Source: Phaeosaccion multiseriatum
Taxonomy: Eukaryota; Ochrophyta, other classes
Length of the DNA stretch: 64,000 nt
Assembly (NCBI GenBank): GCA_965112735.1
Contig: OZ218958.1
Coordinates: 806,001 to 870,000, forward strand
Direction: 5' to 3'
A program made the translations under genes and the position numbers. Positions 1 through 11,800 of this stretch are shown one piece after another (within the stretch, counting starts at the first letter, position 1; the number at the start of each line of letters is the position of its first letter). The notes under the pieces were generated by a model. That model saw nothing but the letters and a program-made list of their open reading frames with translations. It had not been told where the DNA came from and did no database searches.

Positions 1-1294
1 GGCGGCGCGAGGCTGTATGGGGGCATGCACGGCTCCACGGTACGTACCCTATACCCTCATGCGTTACCGCCTTGGCTCTGTGTGGAACCACTGTAACCAC
101 TGTCCCTTCCACCCTCTTCTCCCTGCTCTCAAACCAATTTGTGTACGTCCTGCTCCTCACTGAGTTATGTACCCCCGCATCCTCCCTCCTCCCTCTCGTC
201 CCTCTCCTCCTCCCTCTCCTCCTCCTCCTCCTCCTCCTGCTCCTCCTCCCCCTCCTCCTCCTCCTCCTCCTCCTGCTGCTGCTGCTGCTGCTGCTGGTGG
301 TGGTGGTATATATATATACCCCCTTAGGTGGATCCATTCAGAGACTTTGGTGACGAAGCGCGTCAGTTTAATCGGTGGACGCAAGGGTCTGAAGACAGCA
401 GCAGCTGTGGCGGCGGTGGCAGCAGCAAGGGCGGCACAGGGGCAGACTCCGACAAAGCAGCGAAGCTCTCTGTCATGTTCGCACCACCCACGGGCCTCAT
501 CTTCTCAGGGCTCTTTGCCCAGGCCAGAGAGAGGGGCAAGCAGGAGAAGAAGTGGCTCCTTGTGAACATACAGGTCAGGGAGTCAGTCACGGAGTCGGGG
601 TGTAGGGTGAAAGGTGTTTTGTACTTCGGAGTATGAGTTTCGGGGGGGTCCTCGTGCCATTGTGGCAGCGGGAAGAGAGACAGAGACAAGGCAGCGGTCA
701 CCCGCTCCTCCAAGAAAGTGAAACTGAAACTGACCAGCCATGGCATTCTCTTGTCCGTGCTTGCATAAGCTGATGTCTGTATCGTACTCCACTGCCTCGC
801 TCATCAGGGCCAGTCCGAATTCGACAGTCACAAACTCAACAGAGACACGTGGAAGGACGAGACGGTCGAGGCAGTGGTGCGGGCAACCTGTTTGTTCTGG
901 CAGCAAGACAGTACCAGTACTGAGGCACAGGTGAGAGGGAGGGGGGTGTAGAGGCTTAAAGGGTTGGTGATTCGACGCCATTTGTGATCCACCCGTCCAT
1001 CACCCCACACGGGCGATGACTCTTTTTAGAGAATTCAGAATGGAATGTCCGGTGGACGCAAATGACTACTCTTGAGGGACAGAAAGAAAGAGGCAGTGAG
1101 AGACAGAGGGAGAGAGAGGCAGAGAGAGAGGCACAGGGAGAGAGAGGGAGAGAGAGCGGGCAAGGGGGCGGAAGGGCGTGACATTGGGGGCCAACCACCA
1201 CCCACAGTGGCCTTCACAGCAGGGGCCCGCAACAGCCGTGAGCGAGCCTGCGAGGAAATTCCTCCCCATGCTGCTAAGGGCTTCTCTCTCTCCC

Positions 1295-1337
<43 letters not shown>

Positions 1338-3189
1338 TTCATGTCTATATCTCACTCTCTATCGCTCACACCCACCCACACATGGTTCGCGCTCCACCCC
1401 ACCCCCCCCTCCGCCCCTCCACTGCCATCCTCCAGCTCTACTGCCAGCGCTACAACGTGACGGAGTTTCCTCACATTGCCCTGGTGGACCCGCGAACGGG
1501 GAGAATGATGTGGTACAACAAGCCAGCCGAGGGCAAGACGGGCTTTATGAGTGCAGAGGAGATGGTTGAGAAGGTAAGGGGGGTGGAGAGAGGCAGTGGA
1601 GAGAGAGGCAAGCAAAGCAATGAAGGGGGGTGGAGAGACGCAAGCAAGGCAAACAAAACAAAACAGGCAAAGGCCCGGGTGAGGGTGCTAAGCAGGCAAG
1701 CAAAGGGGGATGGGGTTTCCGACATTCCTGTCCTCACTTTTCGAAGGGTTGTAAACATACTTTTTGTGGATCCTGGTCTTGCGTCACTTTTCGAAGGGTA
1801 GGTGAGTATGTAGACATACTTTTTGCGGGTCCCGGTCTCTTGTAGGTAGTCTCAGGTGAGTTGGAGAAGGGGGGAGGGGGGGGGCGTTGTCACTTCCCGT
1901 CTTGCTTGGAGTGTTACTTGTTATTCATGTACACTCAGGCATGTGCTTCCCCCCCCCCCTACTTCCCTTCCCTTGACCTCTCTGTGTCTCTCTATGCTTT
2001 GTTATTGTTCATGCTAAAGCTGACGGACATTACCAGCTCAAATAGCCTGGAAGATGGAGCAGACAACATGAAGAATAGCAAGAACAGGAAGGGGAGCTTC
2101 AATGGGCACCCCCCCCCGCCACCGCTGCCCCCCCCAAGACCTTTACACGAGCGGTCGGAGGAAGATCAGTTGGCGGCCGCGGTGGCAGCATCAATGGAGG
2201 AGGCAGAAAGGCAGGACAGCAAGAAGAGGAAAGCAGACGGAAGAGGAGGAGGAGGAGGAGCAGCAGCAGCAGCAGCAGCAGCATCAGGAGGGGGAGGGGG
2301 AGGAGGAGGAGGAGGAGGAGGAAGAGCCAACGGAGAAGAGGGAGGAGGGACGGAAGCCATCGACTTGAGTGAAGCGGGCAGTCGATCGTCTTCTGGTGCA
2401 AACGGGTGTAAGGGAGCAAGTCAAGCGGGGAAGAAGAAGCAGCAGTCAGAGGACAACAGCGACAACAGCGATATAGAAGTGGTGTCCCCACCGACGAAAC
2501 GGGGGAGAAGCAACGAAGGGAGAGAAGGAGACGGAGACGGAGAAGGCGCAGGAGGAGGGTCCGGAGGCGGGGAAGAAAAGCTCAACGGGAAGAAGAGCAC
2601 CAGCGAAGAGAGAAGAGGGACACGAACGGACTGGACTGCGGTAGAGCTGAGTGAGGAGCCTACGGCCGGGGCGGAGGATGTGACAAAGCTGCAGATTAGG
2701 ACTTTGAAGGGGAAGAAGCTTGTGCGGCGCTTCAGGCTTGGGGACAAGGTTTCCGCTGTCTTTGCGTACGCACACAGGTATGTGGGTGTGTGTGGGTGCG
2801 TGGGTGGGTGGATGGGTGGGTGTGTGTGGGTGTGTGTGGGTGTGTGTGGGTGTGTGTGGGTATGTGTGGGTGTTGCCAGAGAAGTCCACCACGCGTCTCT
2901 CTCTTATCCTCGCCTCTGATTGCTTCCCTGTCCATGCTGTCCATGAATTCACACCGTTCTCCCCTCTCTTATCTCTCTCTCTCTCTCTCTCCGTGTGTGT
3001 ACCTCTCACTCCCTTTCTCCCCTCCTCAGGGAGCTTACGGACGATGCGAAGGACACGGAGTTCGAACTGATGAAGGGCTACCCCGCAGAGACCCTGAGTG
3101 ACAAACTCGACACCACCATCGGAGACGCAGGCCTCAGGAACGCATCAGTCAGCATGAAGCAAGTCGAAGACGAAGCTGACCAAGACTGA
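1..3189 (+). CDS. UBX-domain p97/Cdc48 adaptor, UBXN7/Ubx5-like (5' partial)
   Basis: Exons: 1..39, 328..573, 808..930, 1436..1573, 2020..2777, 3030..3189, with phases that join; the stop is 3187-3189. The first exon is a phase-consistent guess and the true start lies before the window. Exons 2-4 encode a thioredoxin-like UAS domain (KWLLVNIQ, LNRDTWKDETV, FPHIALVDPRTG). The large fifth exon opens with a UIM-type helix (SEEDQLAAAVAASMEEAERQ), continues through a Gly/Ala/Lys-rich linker, and starts the UBX fold (KLQIRTLKGKKLVRRFRLGD), which finishes in the last exon. The order UAS-UIM-UBX is that of UBXN7/Ubx5, which links ubiquitylated substrates to the p97/Cdc48 ATPase. Any N-terminal UBA would lie upstream. 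The p97-binding loop, usually FPR, reads GYPAET here. The family call is firm; binding to p97 is inferred from the family. Confidence 0.88.
182..310. repeat. Intronic CCT/CTG microsatellite
   Basis: The first intron of the UBX gene (40-327) is mostly a CTCC/CCT-rich tract that passes into CTG and then TGG and TA repeats just before the acceptor at 327. No other function is visible. Confidence 0.8.
2778..2875. repeat. GTGTGGG-type array at a 5' splice site
   Basis: The intron after the large UBX exon begins GTATGTGG and runs on as GTGTGTGGG-like units, so the array starts at the donor itself. The other end of the same intron is CT-rich. Confidence 0.8.
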
Positions 3190-3421
3190 GCGGAATGGGA
3201 TGGGATGGTTTGTTGAGCTAGGAGTCCCTTCGGACAGAGCAATTGGCGGCTGAAGGGGGCTTCGCAATGACTTTTTACCGAAGAAGTGAGCAGCGAAGGG
3301 CCCAACCGACGACCGAAAAGCTGGGAAGGAAGGACGGAGGTGTGTGGAGCTGTGGAATGTGATTTACGGAGAGCGGACATGTGTGGGGAGACGGGGAGAA
3401 GGAACGGGATGTCGGGCGGCG

Positions 3422-3455
<34 letters not shown>

Positions 3456-3629
3456 ACACACGCACACACACATGCAAGCACACACTCACAAACACACACA
3501 CGCATTCGCATACATACACACACACATACCGCCCAGGTCGTTTAGTTTCAGTTCCAGTGTAGAGACTTACTCAATGCTGCGACCCCCACGCTCACATACA
3601 CACACGCACCCACGTACTCTTCTCTACAG
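3190..3629. other. Intergenic / 3' UTR with CA repeat
   Basis: This stretch follows the UBX stop. A non-repetitive part (about 3190-3420) is followed by a CA-rich array (3421-3535). No coding exon of the acyl-CoA synthetase that follows could be found here, which is why that gene is called a fragment. Confidence 0.6.
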
Positions 3630-4588
3630 GACGCCACCAAGCAGGAGCTGTCTGCCCATCCCATTGTGCACAACCTCATCGAAGGAGAGGTCAGGCAGGC
3701 ATACGGGCAGTGAGGGGCAGGGAGGGAGATCGCGGTGCAGAGGGGAAGTCTTGTGTGTATTTCTCACCCCCCCCCCCCCCCGCCTTCCCCATCCTTTCCG
3801 CTCTCGCCTCTGTCCTGAACCCGCCTAGCCCTCTGTCCTGACTCTCCCCACACCTCTGTCCTGACACTCCCCACCCGGCCTCTCTCAGGTTCAGCTTCGG
3901 CTCGAGAAGGTCAAGCGTTACGAGCAGCCCAAGAGCTGGACCCTGCTGGAGGAGGGGTTCACGGCGGTATGTGTACTACTTTGCGTTCCCCCACAAGCAA
4001 CACGCACACACACACACGCACCGCACCCACACGCGTGCACACGCCCACCCACACGCATACCCACTTTGTGCCCCCTGTCCGATCCATCAATCAATGAAAT
4101 CTCTTTCTCCACTCCCTCTCTCCACTTACTCACTCCCTCCACTGACTCCTTCCCTCTCTCCCTCCCTCCCTCCCTCCCTCTGCTTGCCCACCCGTACGCC
4201 TATTTCAGGAGCGTGGTATGATGACGCCGAAGATGTCAGTGAAGCGCCACGTGGTCATCAGGGAGCATATGAGCGACCTCCTTCACACGTTGGCTGCGTG
4301 CGTGCGTGTGCGTGTGTTCGTGCGCGTGTGTGTATGTGTTCATGTGCATGCGTGTGTATGTGCGTGTGGCTGGGTGTGTGGCTGGGTGTGTGCGAGAGTG
4401 GCTGTATGAGTTTGTGTGTTATGTACATATGTGTATATGCGTGTGCGTGTATTTTGATGTGCTACGTACGCACACATGCGTGTGACTGTACGTGTGTGCG
4501 TATGTTGTGTCAACAGCCGCTGCCAGCCAAGAAAGCGCCTCTCGATGTGTGTGTCTCCCCCGCTCTCTCGCGGCTGCGATTTGTGTAG
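3630..4588 (+). pseudogene. Orphan C-terminal fragment of an acyl-CoA synthetase (AMP-binding family)
   Basis: Three short exons with clean splice sites, 3630..3689, 3889..3966 and 4209 to about 4297, encode the last part of a long-chain acyl-CoA synthetase. The blocks are HPIVHNLIEGE, LRLEKVKRYEQPKSWTLLEE, and GFTA joined to ERGMMTPKMSVKRH. The last block matches the family's terminal Lys-bearing region (usually LTPTxKxKR). A further exon at 4517-4588 (stop 4586-4588) is possible but has no family match. The adenylate-forming core, several hundred residues, is absent: the complete end of the UBX gene lies only 440 bp upstream. Reading frames are intact, so this may be a recent truncation, a transcribed relic or the target of an unusual splice. 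It is unlikely to be an active enzyme. Confidence 0.6.
4298..4500. repeat. GT-rich repeat
   Basis: Alternating GTGTGCG/GTGTAT-type sequence directly follows the last recognisable acyl-CoA synthetase codons and may be the start of an intron. Confidence 0.6.
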
Positions 4589-5121
4589 TGGGGGAGAGGG
4601 GACTCATCCATCATGAGAGCTTTCATTCTCCTGCCATGTATGTGTATGCATGTATGCATGTAGGAGAGGGAGGGGAAAACAAGAGCATTGGGGGGGGGTG
4701 AAGAGGGAAGGAGGGCGGTGCTGGCACGCACCTTCCCCACAACAGTCAAGAGCTGAGGCGACCTGCCATTGAAGGGCAAGGTAATGGTCGCAGTTTGGCA
4801 ACAGGCATCGCTATCATATCACATATCAGTCACGGCAGGAGGGGGGGTAATGATGACATACTCTTACTCACAGCAGTCTCTCTTCTCTATGTTATTATCT
4901 TAAAAGTTAACACTCGATTTGCGCTAAGAATCGCCCAAATCGCGTGTTTTTTGGGAATCGGGCGGCAAGGGGGAGTGCTCCTGCGGAAAGGCTGAAGACT
5001 AGGGAAGGAAGGAAGGAAGGAAGGAAGGAAGGGGCGAAAGATGAGAGACTAATCTATAGCCTTCTTCATTCCTGACATCCCTCGAACGCCCCCCTCTGTC
5101 TACCAGTGTATGACCAACCCG
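4589..5121. other. Convergent intergenic region
   Basis: This lies between the acyl-CoA synthetase fragment (+) and the end of the nucleoporin gene (-). It holds short ATGT repeats near 4640 and a GGAA array at about 5006-5030. No gene was seen. Confidence 0.5.
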
Positions 5122-8100
5122 CTACCCTCGGAAGCTCGAGAAGCTGGCGCCGCTAAAGCCACTCGGGGCGCCCCCCCCAAATGGCGTCTGCTGCTGCTGC
5201 TGCTGCTGCGGTTGGGCAGCCAGAGCACCAAAGCCTGACCCTCCTCCCACCCCTCCTCCCGCCGCTCCTCCGGACGCGAAGGCACCAAACCCACCTCCCC
5301 CCCCTCCTTGCTGCTGCTGCTGCTGCTGGCCCATCCCAAATCCTCCCCCTCCGTTACTGCCAAATGCGCCTCCACCGCCTCCTCCTCCAAGCGCGGAGCT
5401 CGCCCCAAACGCTGGAGCGGCTGTGCCTCCTCCTGCTGCTCCTCCTCCCCCCCCTAGACCCGCGCCTGTCCCCCAGCCGCCAGCACCAGTAGGCCCGATG
5501 GACGTCGTGCGACCGAAGGCAGGAGTGGCCATCCCTCCCCCTCCCACGCCACCTGCTCCCAAACCTCCTCCTCCCTGCTGCTGGAGCTGCTTTTGAACAT
5601 GCGGGGCAAAGGCTGGGGGTGGCTCGGCTCGGTACTTTTGGCACATTTTCAGCACCATATCCACTTCTCTGCCTCTATATTTGGCAATGTTTTGATCCAC
5701 CATGCCCACCTTGTCGGGCTGGTGCGTTTGATACAGCTGCTGCATCCACTGCCGGAGCTGAGCCTGCTCATTCATCCCCATCACCAGTCCACCCCCACCC
5801 CCGCCCCCACCCCCAAATGGCGACTGGGTGGTGGAGGTATTCATACCACCACCACCACCACCACCACCCATTGATGAGAAGGGCGATGGAGTTGCTGCTG
5901 TTGACGCCGCTGCTCCTCCAAAGGGCGAGGACTGCTGCTGCTGCTGTGGCTGTCCAAATCCCTTTGCTCCTCCTGCCGCCGCCGGCACGCCACCACTTGC
6001 AAACAAGCCCCCCGCCCCGCTGGTGGACGATGGTGTACCAAAGGGAGAGGGTGACGCCCCCCCCATCCCGCCCAGCCCTGTCGCTGCTGTCTTGGAAGGC
6101 GTTCCAAAGATGGAAGAGGATGTGGCGGAAGATGGCATGCCTCCCCCGGCCACCGCTCCTGCTCCTCCTCCTCCTCCTCCTCCTGCTGCTGCTCCTGCCC
6201 CGAACAAACCCCCTCCTGTCGTTGGTTTGGACGTTGCCCCAAAGAGTGAAGAGGCACCCGACCCCGGCGTCACCGCTGGCGCAAATGGCGAAGAAGCCGA
6301 TGCTGCTCCTGCTGCTGCTGTATCACCAACGCCTGATGCTGCTGACGCCCCGAAGCCCACCCCTAACCCACTGCCCCCCCCACTCCGCATCAGCCCCAGA
6401 CCTACCCCCCCGGCACTTGCCCCCGGTGAAGACGCTCCAACCCCCGCCCCCGGTGTGGACGTTGGTGGGGGCAACGACCCCGGCGGTACATTGTACTTCT
6501 TAATGAGCTTCTCGAGCATGGCGGGAAGGTTTCCGGCGTACTTTTGGAGCAGGGCAGGAAGCTCGCTAAGCTTGGCGGGGTTGTATTGGCGGTAAATGCC
6601 CTCAATTTGCGCTTTCATGTCAGCCTCCGAGGGCTGTGTGTGTATGCCGCACGAGAGAGGAGGAGGAGGAGGAGGAGGAGGAGGAAGAGGAGCAGAGAGA
6701 GAGAAGGGGGGGCATGAGGAGCAGCAAGAGCAGGAGGAGAACGAGGAGGAGGAGGATGGGGGTGTATCGAATCGAGTGAGCACAAGAGAGTAACGGAAAG
6801 TGCGGTACATGGCTGCACAAAGGCTCTGTAAGTATGGGAGGAGAACGAGGAGGAGGAGGAGTGGGGGGCGTGTGTGTGCGTGCGTGCAAGGAGAGGAGAG
6901 GGTGTGGCTACCAGACCGCGGCTATCAGACCACGTTCGGACGACCCCCGGCAGCGAGCAAGAACAACACAGCACGAGACCAAGTCATGAATTGCCCCAGG
7001 CCAACATCGCCGCTGCTTACCTGAAGAGGTGCGCCCAGCGTAGAAGACGACGCGGCAGCTGAGCCGAAGAGCGAGCGGACGCCTCCTCCTCCTCCTCCTC
7101 CTCCTCCTCCTCCTCCTCCTCCCCCGCCGAAGGGGCTGGGAGTGGTGGTAGCGGCGGTCGGAGCAGCTCCACCTCCGAACGGACTAGGAGTCACAGCAGC
7201 ACCGGTACCTGAGCTCCCTGAGGGCCAGCTAAAGCCATCCTTCGCAGCCGGAGTCGCGGAAGCTCCTGCTGTCACGGCGGGTGCCGTTTGTGTTTTTGTA
7301 TCACCAACTGCTGTAGCGGCGGAGGCCAGGCTCCCCAACCCTCCGAAGAGCCCGCTCTGGGAAGAGCCAGAGGGAGCAGACGAAGCGGCGCTCGAAAACG
7401 GTGATGGTGCTGCTTTCGAGTCTTTGGAGGAAGGGAAGGAGAAACCCGACGCCGGCGCTGCTGCTGCTGCTGTTGTTGTTGCTGTTGTTGTTGTTGTTGT
7501 TGTTGTTTTTGTTGTTGTTGCTGTATCACCAGCTGTTGCTCCTGGTGCTGTTGCTGCTGCTGCTGCTGCCGGAGTGGAAGCCGAGGAAAGCGAAGAAAAG
7601 GGAGACGCGGCCGCGGCCGTGGCGGCAGCAGGTGCAGCCCCGAACGGTGCTGACGGAGGCTTGGAAGACATGGGGGGGTACCCTGAATCACCAACTGCTG
7701 CTGCTGGGGCTGCTCCTTCTGCTACTGGTGGTTTGCCTGACTCATCGCCCACGGCCTTCGTCGCCGGGCCTCCAAACACTGAAGGAGCCTTTGTTGACAT
7801 GGATGGATAAGCCGCCGCCCCCCCCGCTCGAGCAGCACTGGCGGGCGGAGTCGAGGGGGTCGCAGAGGAAGAAAGTCCACCCCCATCCCCTCCTCCCTCC
7901 TTCTTGGTCTCACTGCTGCCAAATGCCAAGGAGGACAACGAGGAGTCGAGGTCCAGGCCACTGAAACCGCGTGGTCGGCTCTGGTGCCTCTTGTCACCTC
8001 CTTCTCCCCCTCGCCCGCCATCCCCTGCCCCCGGCCCCTTCTCCTGCTCCTCATCACTCCCTCCCTCCTCCAACACCTGCTCCGCACCCACGTCAGCAGC

Positions 8101-8825
8101 TCCCTCAACGCCTCCTCGCTCGCCTTCTTCGTCACCCTCTCCTCCCGACGGCATGGCTCGAATGTGGAAGCTCTTCCTTCTCATCGCCTGCCCACCCATC
8201 CCAAGGGTCGGAGCCGGTCCACCAGGGCTCTGTGCTCCTTCTTCTTCTTCTTCTTCTTCTTCCCCTCCTGGCCCGTCACCCGACTCCGCCCCGAAGCCGA
8301 TACCTCCGCCAAGAGGAGAAGAAGAACCCGGGGGAGGGACTAGCCCCTCGGCACCTTCAGGGGAGGAGGAGGAGGAGGAGGAAGAGGAGGAGGAAGATGG
8401 AGTAGTGGTTTGTGCGCTACCGAACGTGCCTGCCGAAGAGGATGGCAGGCTTCCTCCGCCGAAGCTGAATCCACCCCTGCTGCTGCTGCTGCTGCTGCCC
8501 CCCGTGGTACCACCCCCCCCCCCCCCTCCGGTGACGGAAGGAGCAAAAGAGACCGAGCCGGAGCGAGAAGATCCGGTGGCGGCCACCTCCTTCCTCCCTA
8601 GAACGGGGGCTGCAGATGCGCCTCCTCTTTCCGATGATGATGATGATGATGACAATGCCCCCCCTGCGTCTTGTAAAGCCGCCCCCGTCGACTGAGAAGA
8701 GGACGGGAAGGCAAACGCCCCTCCTCCTCGCCCTACGGGCTTGCTCGAGTCAGGAGCAGCAGAAGCAGCAGGGGGGAATTGGGTAGTCGTAGGCCCGACC
8801 GCGTCAGGCCTCTTGCGGTACCCAA

Positions 8826-8862
<37 letters not shown>

Positions 8863-11800
8863 ATGCAATGAGTCGCCCCCCCCCCCTCCGGAGCTGGACA
8901 TGCGCTCTTGCTTGACAAGGCGGGACGGCACGTCTTTAAGAGAGGCAGGCATGGAGTCATTCACAGATGGCATATTCAGACTCGAGAAGGAGGGGCCGCT
9001 CCAGCGCCGCACACGCACGCTCGCCTCCTGCATGAGCTGCTCCTTCATCACCTTCGCTCGGAAAAGGGTTTCGGTAAGGTAGATAGGGTGGGTGGATGGG
9101 TGGGTGGGTGCAAGAGGAGGGGAGGGGGAGGATGGAAGGGGAAGGGTAAGGAGAATAAAGTGAGAAGGAAGGCAAGACAGGAGGAGGTGAGAGGTCCATA
9201 TCAAAAGTGAGAGTGAGAGAGAGATTAATGAGTTTATAATGTACTACGTGGTCCTACGTAAGATGATACGGGGGGGGGGTCGGTATCGATGTTGACATCG
9301 ATGAAGAGGGGAGGGAGGCGTGGGGCTGAACGACTGAATGACTGCCTCAACAAGTTTCAAATCACAATCACCATGCAACCCAGCCTTCTCCGTCTCTCTG
9401 CTAGCGACAGAGAGAGGGGGGGGAGAGGGAGGGAGAGAGAGAGAGAGAGAACGAGAGAGGGATAGGGGAGAAAGACAACGAGACGAAACAAAGAGAGAGA
9501 GCGAGGGAGAGAGAGAGAGAGAGAGCTGTGAGGGCCGCGCCTGTTCCTGGGTCTCGTACCTGCGACAAAGCGATCTTCTGCATCCTGCTCACCGCCCGCC
9601 TCCGGCCCCTCCTTCGTGCTGCTGCCCCTCCCTCCACCCCTCCGCCCAGCTGCCCAGCCTTCGCCCCCGCACGTGGTCCTTCGCCTGCGTCTCCCTCGGG
9701 TCGCCGCCGCTGCTGCTGTATCACCAACTGCTGCTGCCGCTGCGCCTTGCTGTCGTTGAGCAACTCGACTTCGCTAGCGAGGTTGGCGACGACGTTGGAT
9801 TGTTGCTTCGCCTGCTCATACTTCTCCATCAGGATGTGCAACAGCACGGTCGAAGGGGCCGGCTGATTGATTGCGGAGAGAGGGTCAGGGTCATGAGTGA
9901 GGGTCACGTGCAGGGAGCAGGGTGAGGGGGTGAGGGGGTGCGGGGGTGAGGGGGTGAGGGTCAAGGTCAAGCTCCGAGTCAGAGTCAGGGTCAGGGAGCG
10001 GTGCGAGGACACCACAGGATGGCAGGGACAGCAGCCGATGGCAGCCGATGGCAGCCGAGAGGAAGAGAGAACCAGCTAGAAAGAAGAGAGACATATAGAC
10101 ATACCTGCTGGTCCTGCTGCAGCCGCTGCTGGTGCGAACGTGTCGAAGATGAGCTGGGCGTCCCCCCTTCTCTCCCCCCACCCCATTCTCGCGTGGCACT
10201 CTTTGTCGGAGTTCCAAAGGCCCGCGCGCCGCCCACCCCGGGGGAAGTGCTGCTTCTCCCGGGGGTGCTTCTTCCCACTGCCGCCATGCCCATATGACTG
10301 AACCTCCGTCCGCCGCTGCTTTCCTGCTGCCCGGGGGTGCCGGCGATGCTGCCGCTGGTGCTGCTGCTGCTGCTACTCCTCCTGAGGGGTGAGACCGGAC
10401 GGGTAGGCAGAGCGACGGTCACGGAGTATGAGGGAGGGAGAGTGGAGGGAGAGTATGGCATGTTTAGTACCCAAGGGGGGAAGGGTCCCGCGTTTGCTAT
10501 AGTATGAAGGGGGGGGGGGGGGGGGTACAAAAGAAGGGTTTAACTGATGGACCCAGAGAAAAGAGCGCCGCCCCGCCCCCCGGAACCCTCTCTCTCTCTC
10601 TCTCTCTCTCTCTCACCTTACAGGCGACCACGCCGGGGAGGAAGAGTAGGCAGAGCGCCATCCCCGCGCAGAAACCCTCGCCGCCGTAGAAGAGGAGGCT
10701 GTGACCCGAGGGGGTGTGCCCCGCAGATGACTAGGGCTGGTATATAATGGACTATTGCCGCTGCCGCTGCCTCCTCCTCCTCCTCCCCTCCCTCCTCCTC
10801 CTCCTCCTCCACCCCCCAGCATCTCACTCTCCAAGCGCTGGCGTAACTTGAGCGAGACCCTCACGTCCTCAATGTGGTCATTCACCGTCGCCAACAGGTT
10901 CTGAATCTCCTGCCGCTGAAGGGCGTTGGCGCTATCCAGCTGCTGAGACCGAAGTAGGCGACGGTAGCTCCCCTTCTCGCTCTGACTCTCCTGTAGGATA
11001 CTCGCTGCCTCTCCAACCTGCCAGCGGAAGTCCTTCCAGTTGCCGTCGATGGTGGCTACGCGTCGCTCAAGCTCGTCTTGTTCGCTGCTGGCGTCTCTGA
11101 GGCTGCTGTGCAAGCGACTCGTCTCGTCCAGCACCTAAGTCAATGAAAGACGCCATCAAGCCACGGCCCCAATTCTCAGTTCGAGTCCAACGCCTTCTTC
11201 CCTATACATACTTCACTCCTCCCCCCCTTTGCTCTCTCTCGCTCTCAATCTCTTATCTCTCTCCCCTCCCTCTCTCTTTCGCCTCTCCTTCCTCCCCCCT
11301 CTCTCTCACCTCATCCACGGCGACATCGAAGGCGTGCACCCAGGTCTCGTTGCTTGTGTGGAGGCTGTCTTTCCACCGTGCGACCTCTTGCAGGCGCTTT
11401 TCGAACGTCACAATCAATTCCCACATGTGGCCTTCGCACTGAGTGGAGGGCTTGGCCACTGGAGGAGAAGGAGGAGAAGGAGGAAGAGGAGGAGGAGGAG
11501 ATAAGGAAGGGGGATGTTGCTACGAAGTCATCAAGAGCAATACGTGATGCCAACACCCCTAAATGCACCCCTACCCCACGAAAGCCAAAGAGTGCGGTCC
11601 ACTCACTTGTGGTTTGTAACGGCAAGCGTTGCTGCGACGAAGCCCCCCGTCCGCGCCCCTTGCTCCCCGTCCCAACCTGCTCCGCCGGAAGAGTCGAGAA
11701 GGAGAGCTTAGCAGGCGGCGACGGTTGCTCCTGTTCCTGCTCCTGCTCCTGCTCCAGTGGCGGTTGGTGCTTCGGCGCCGCTGACCCTGACCCTGACCCT

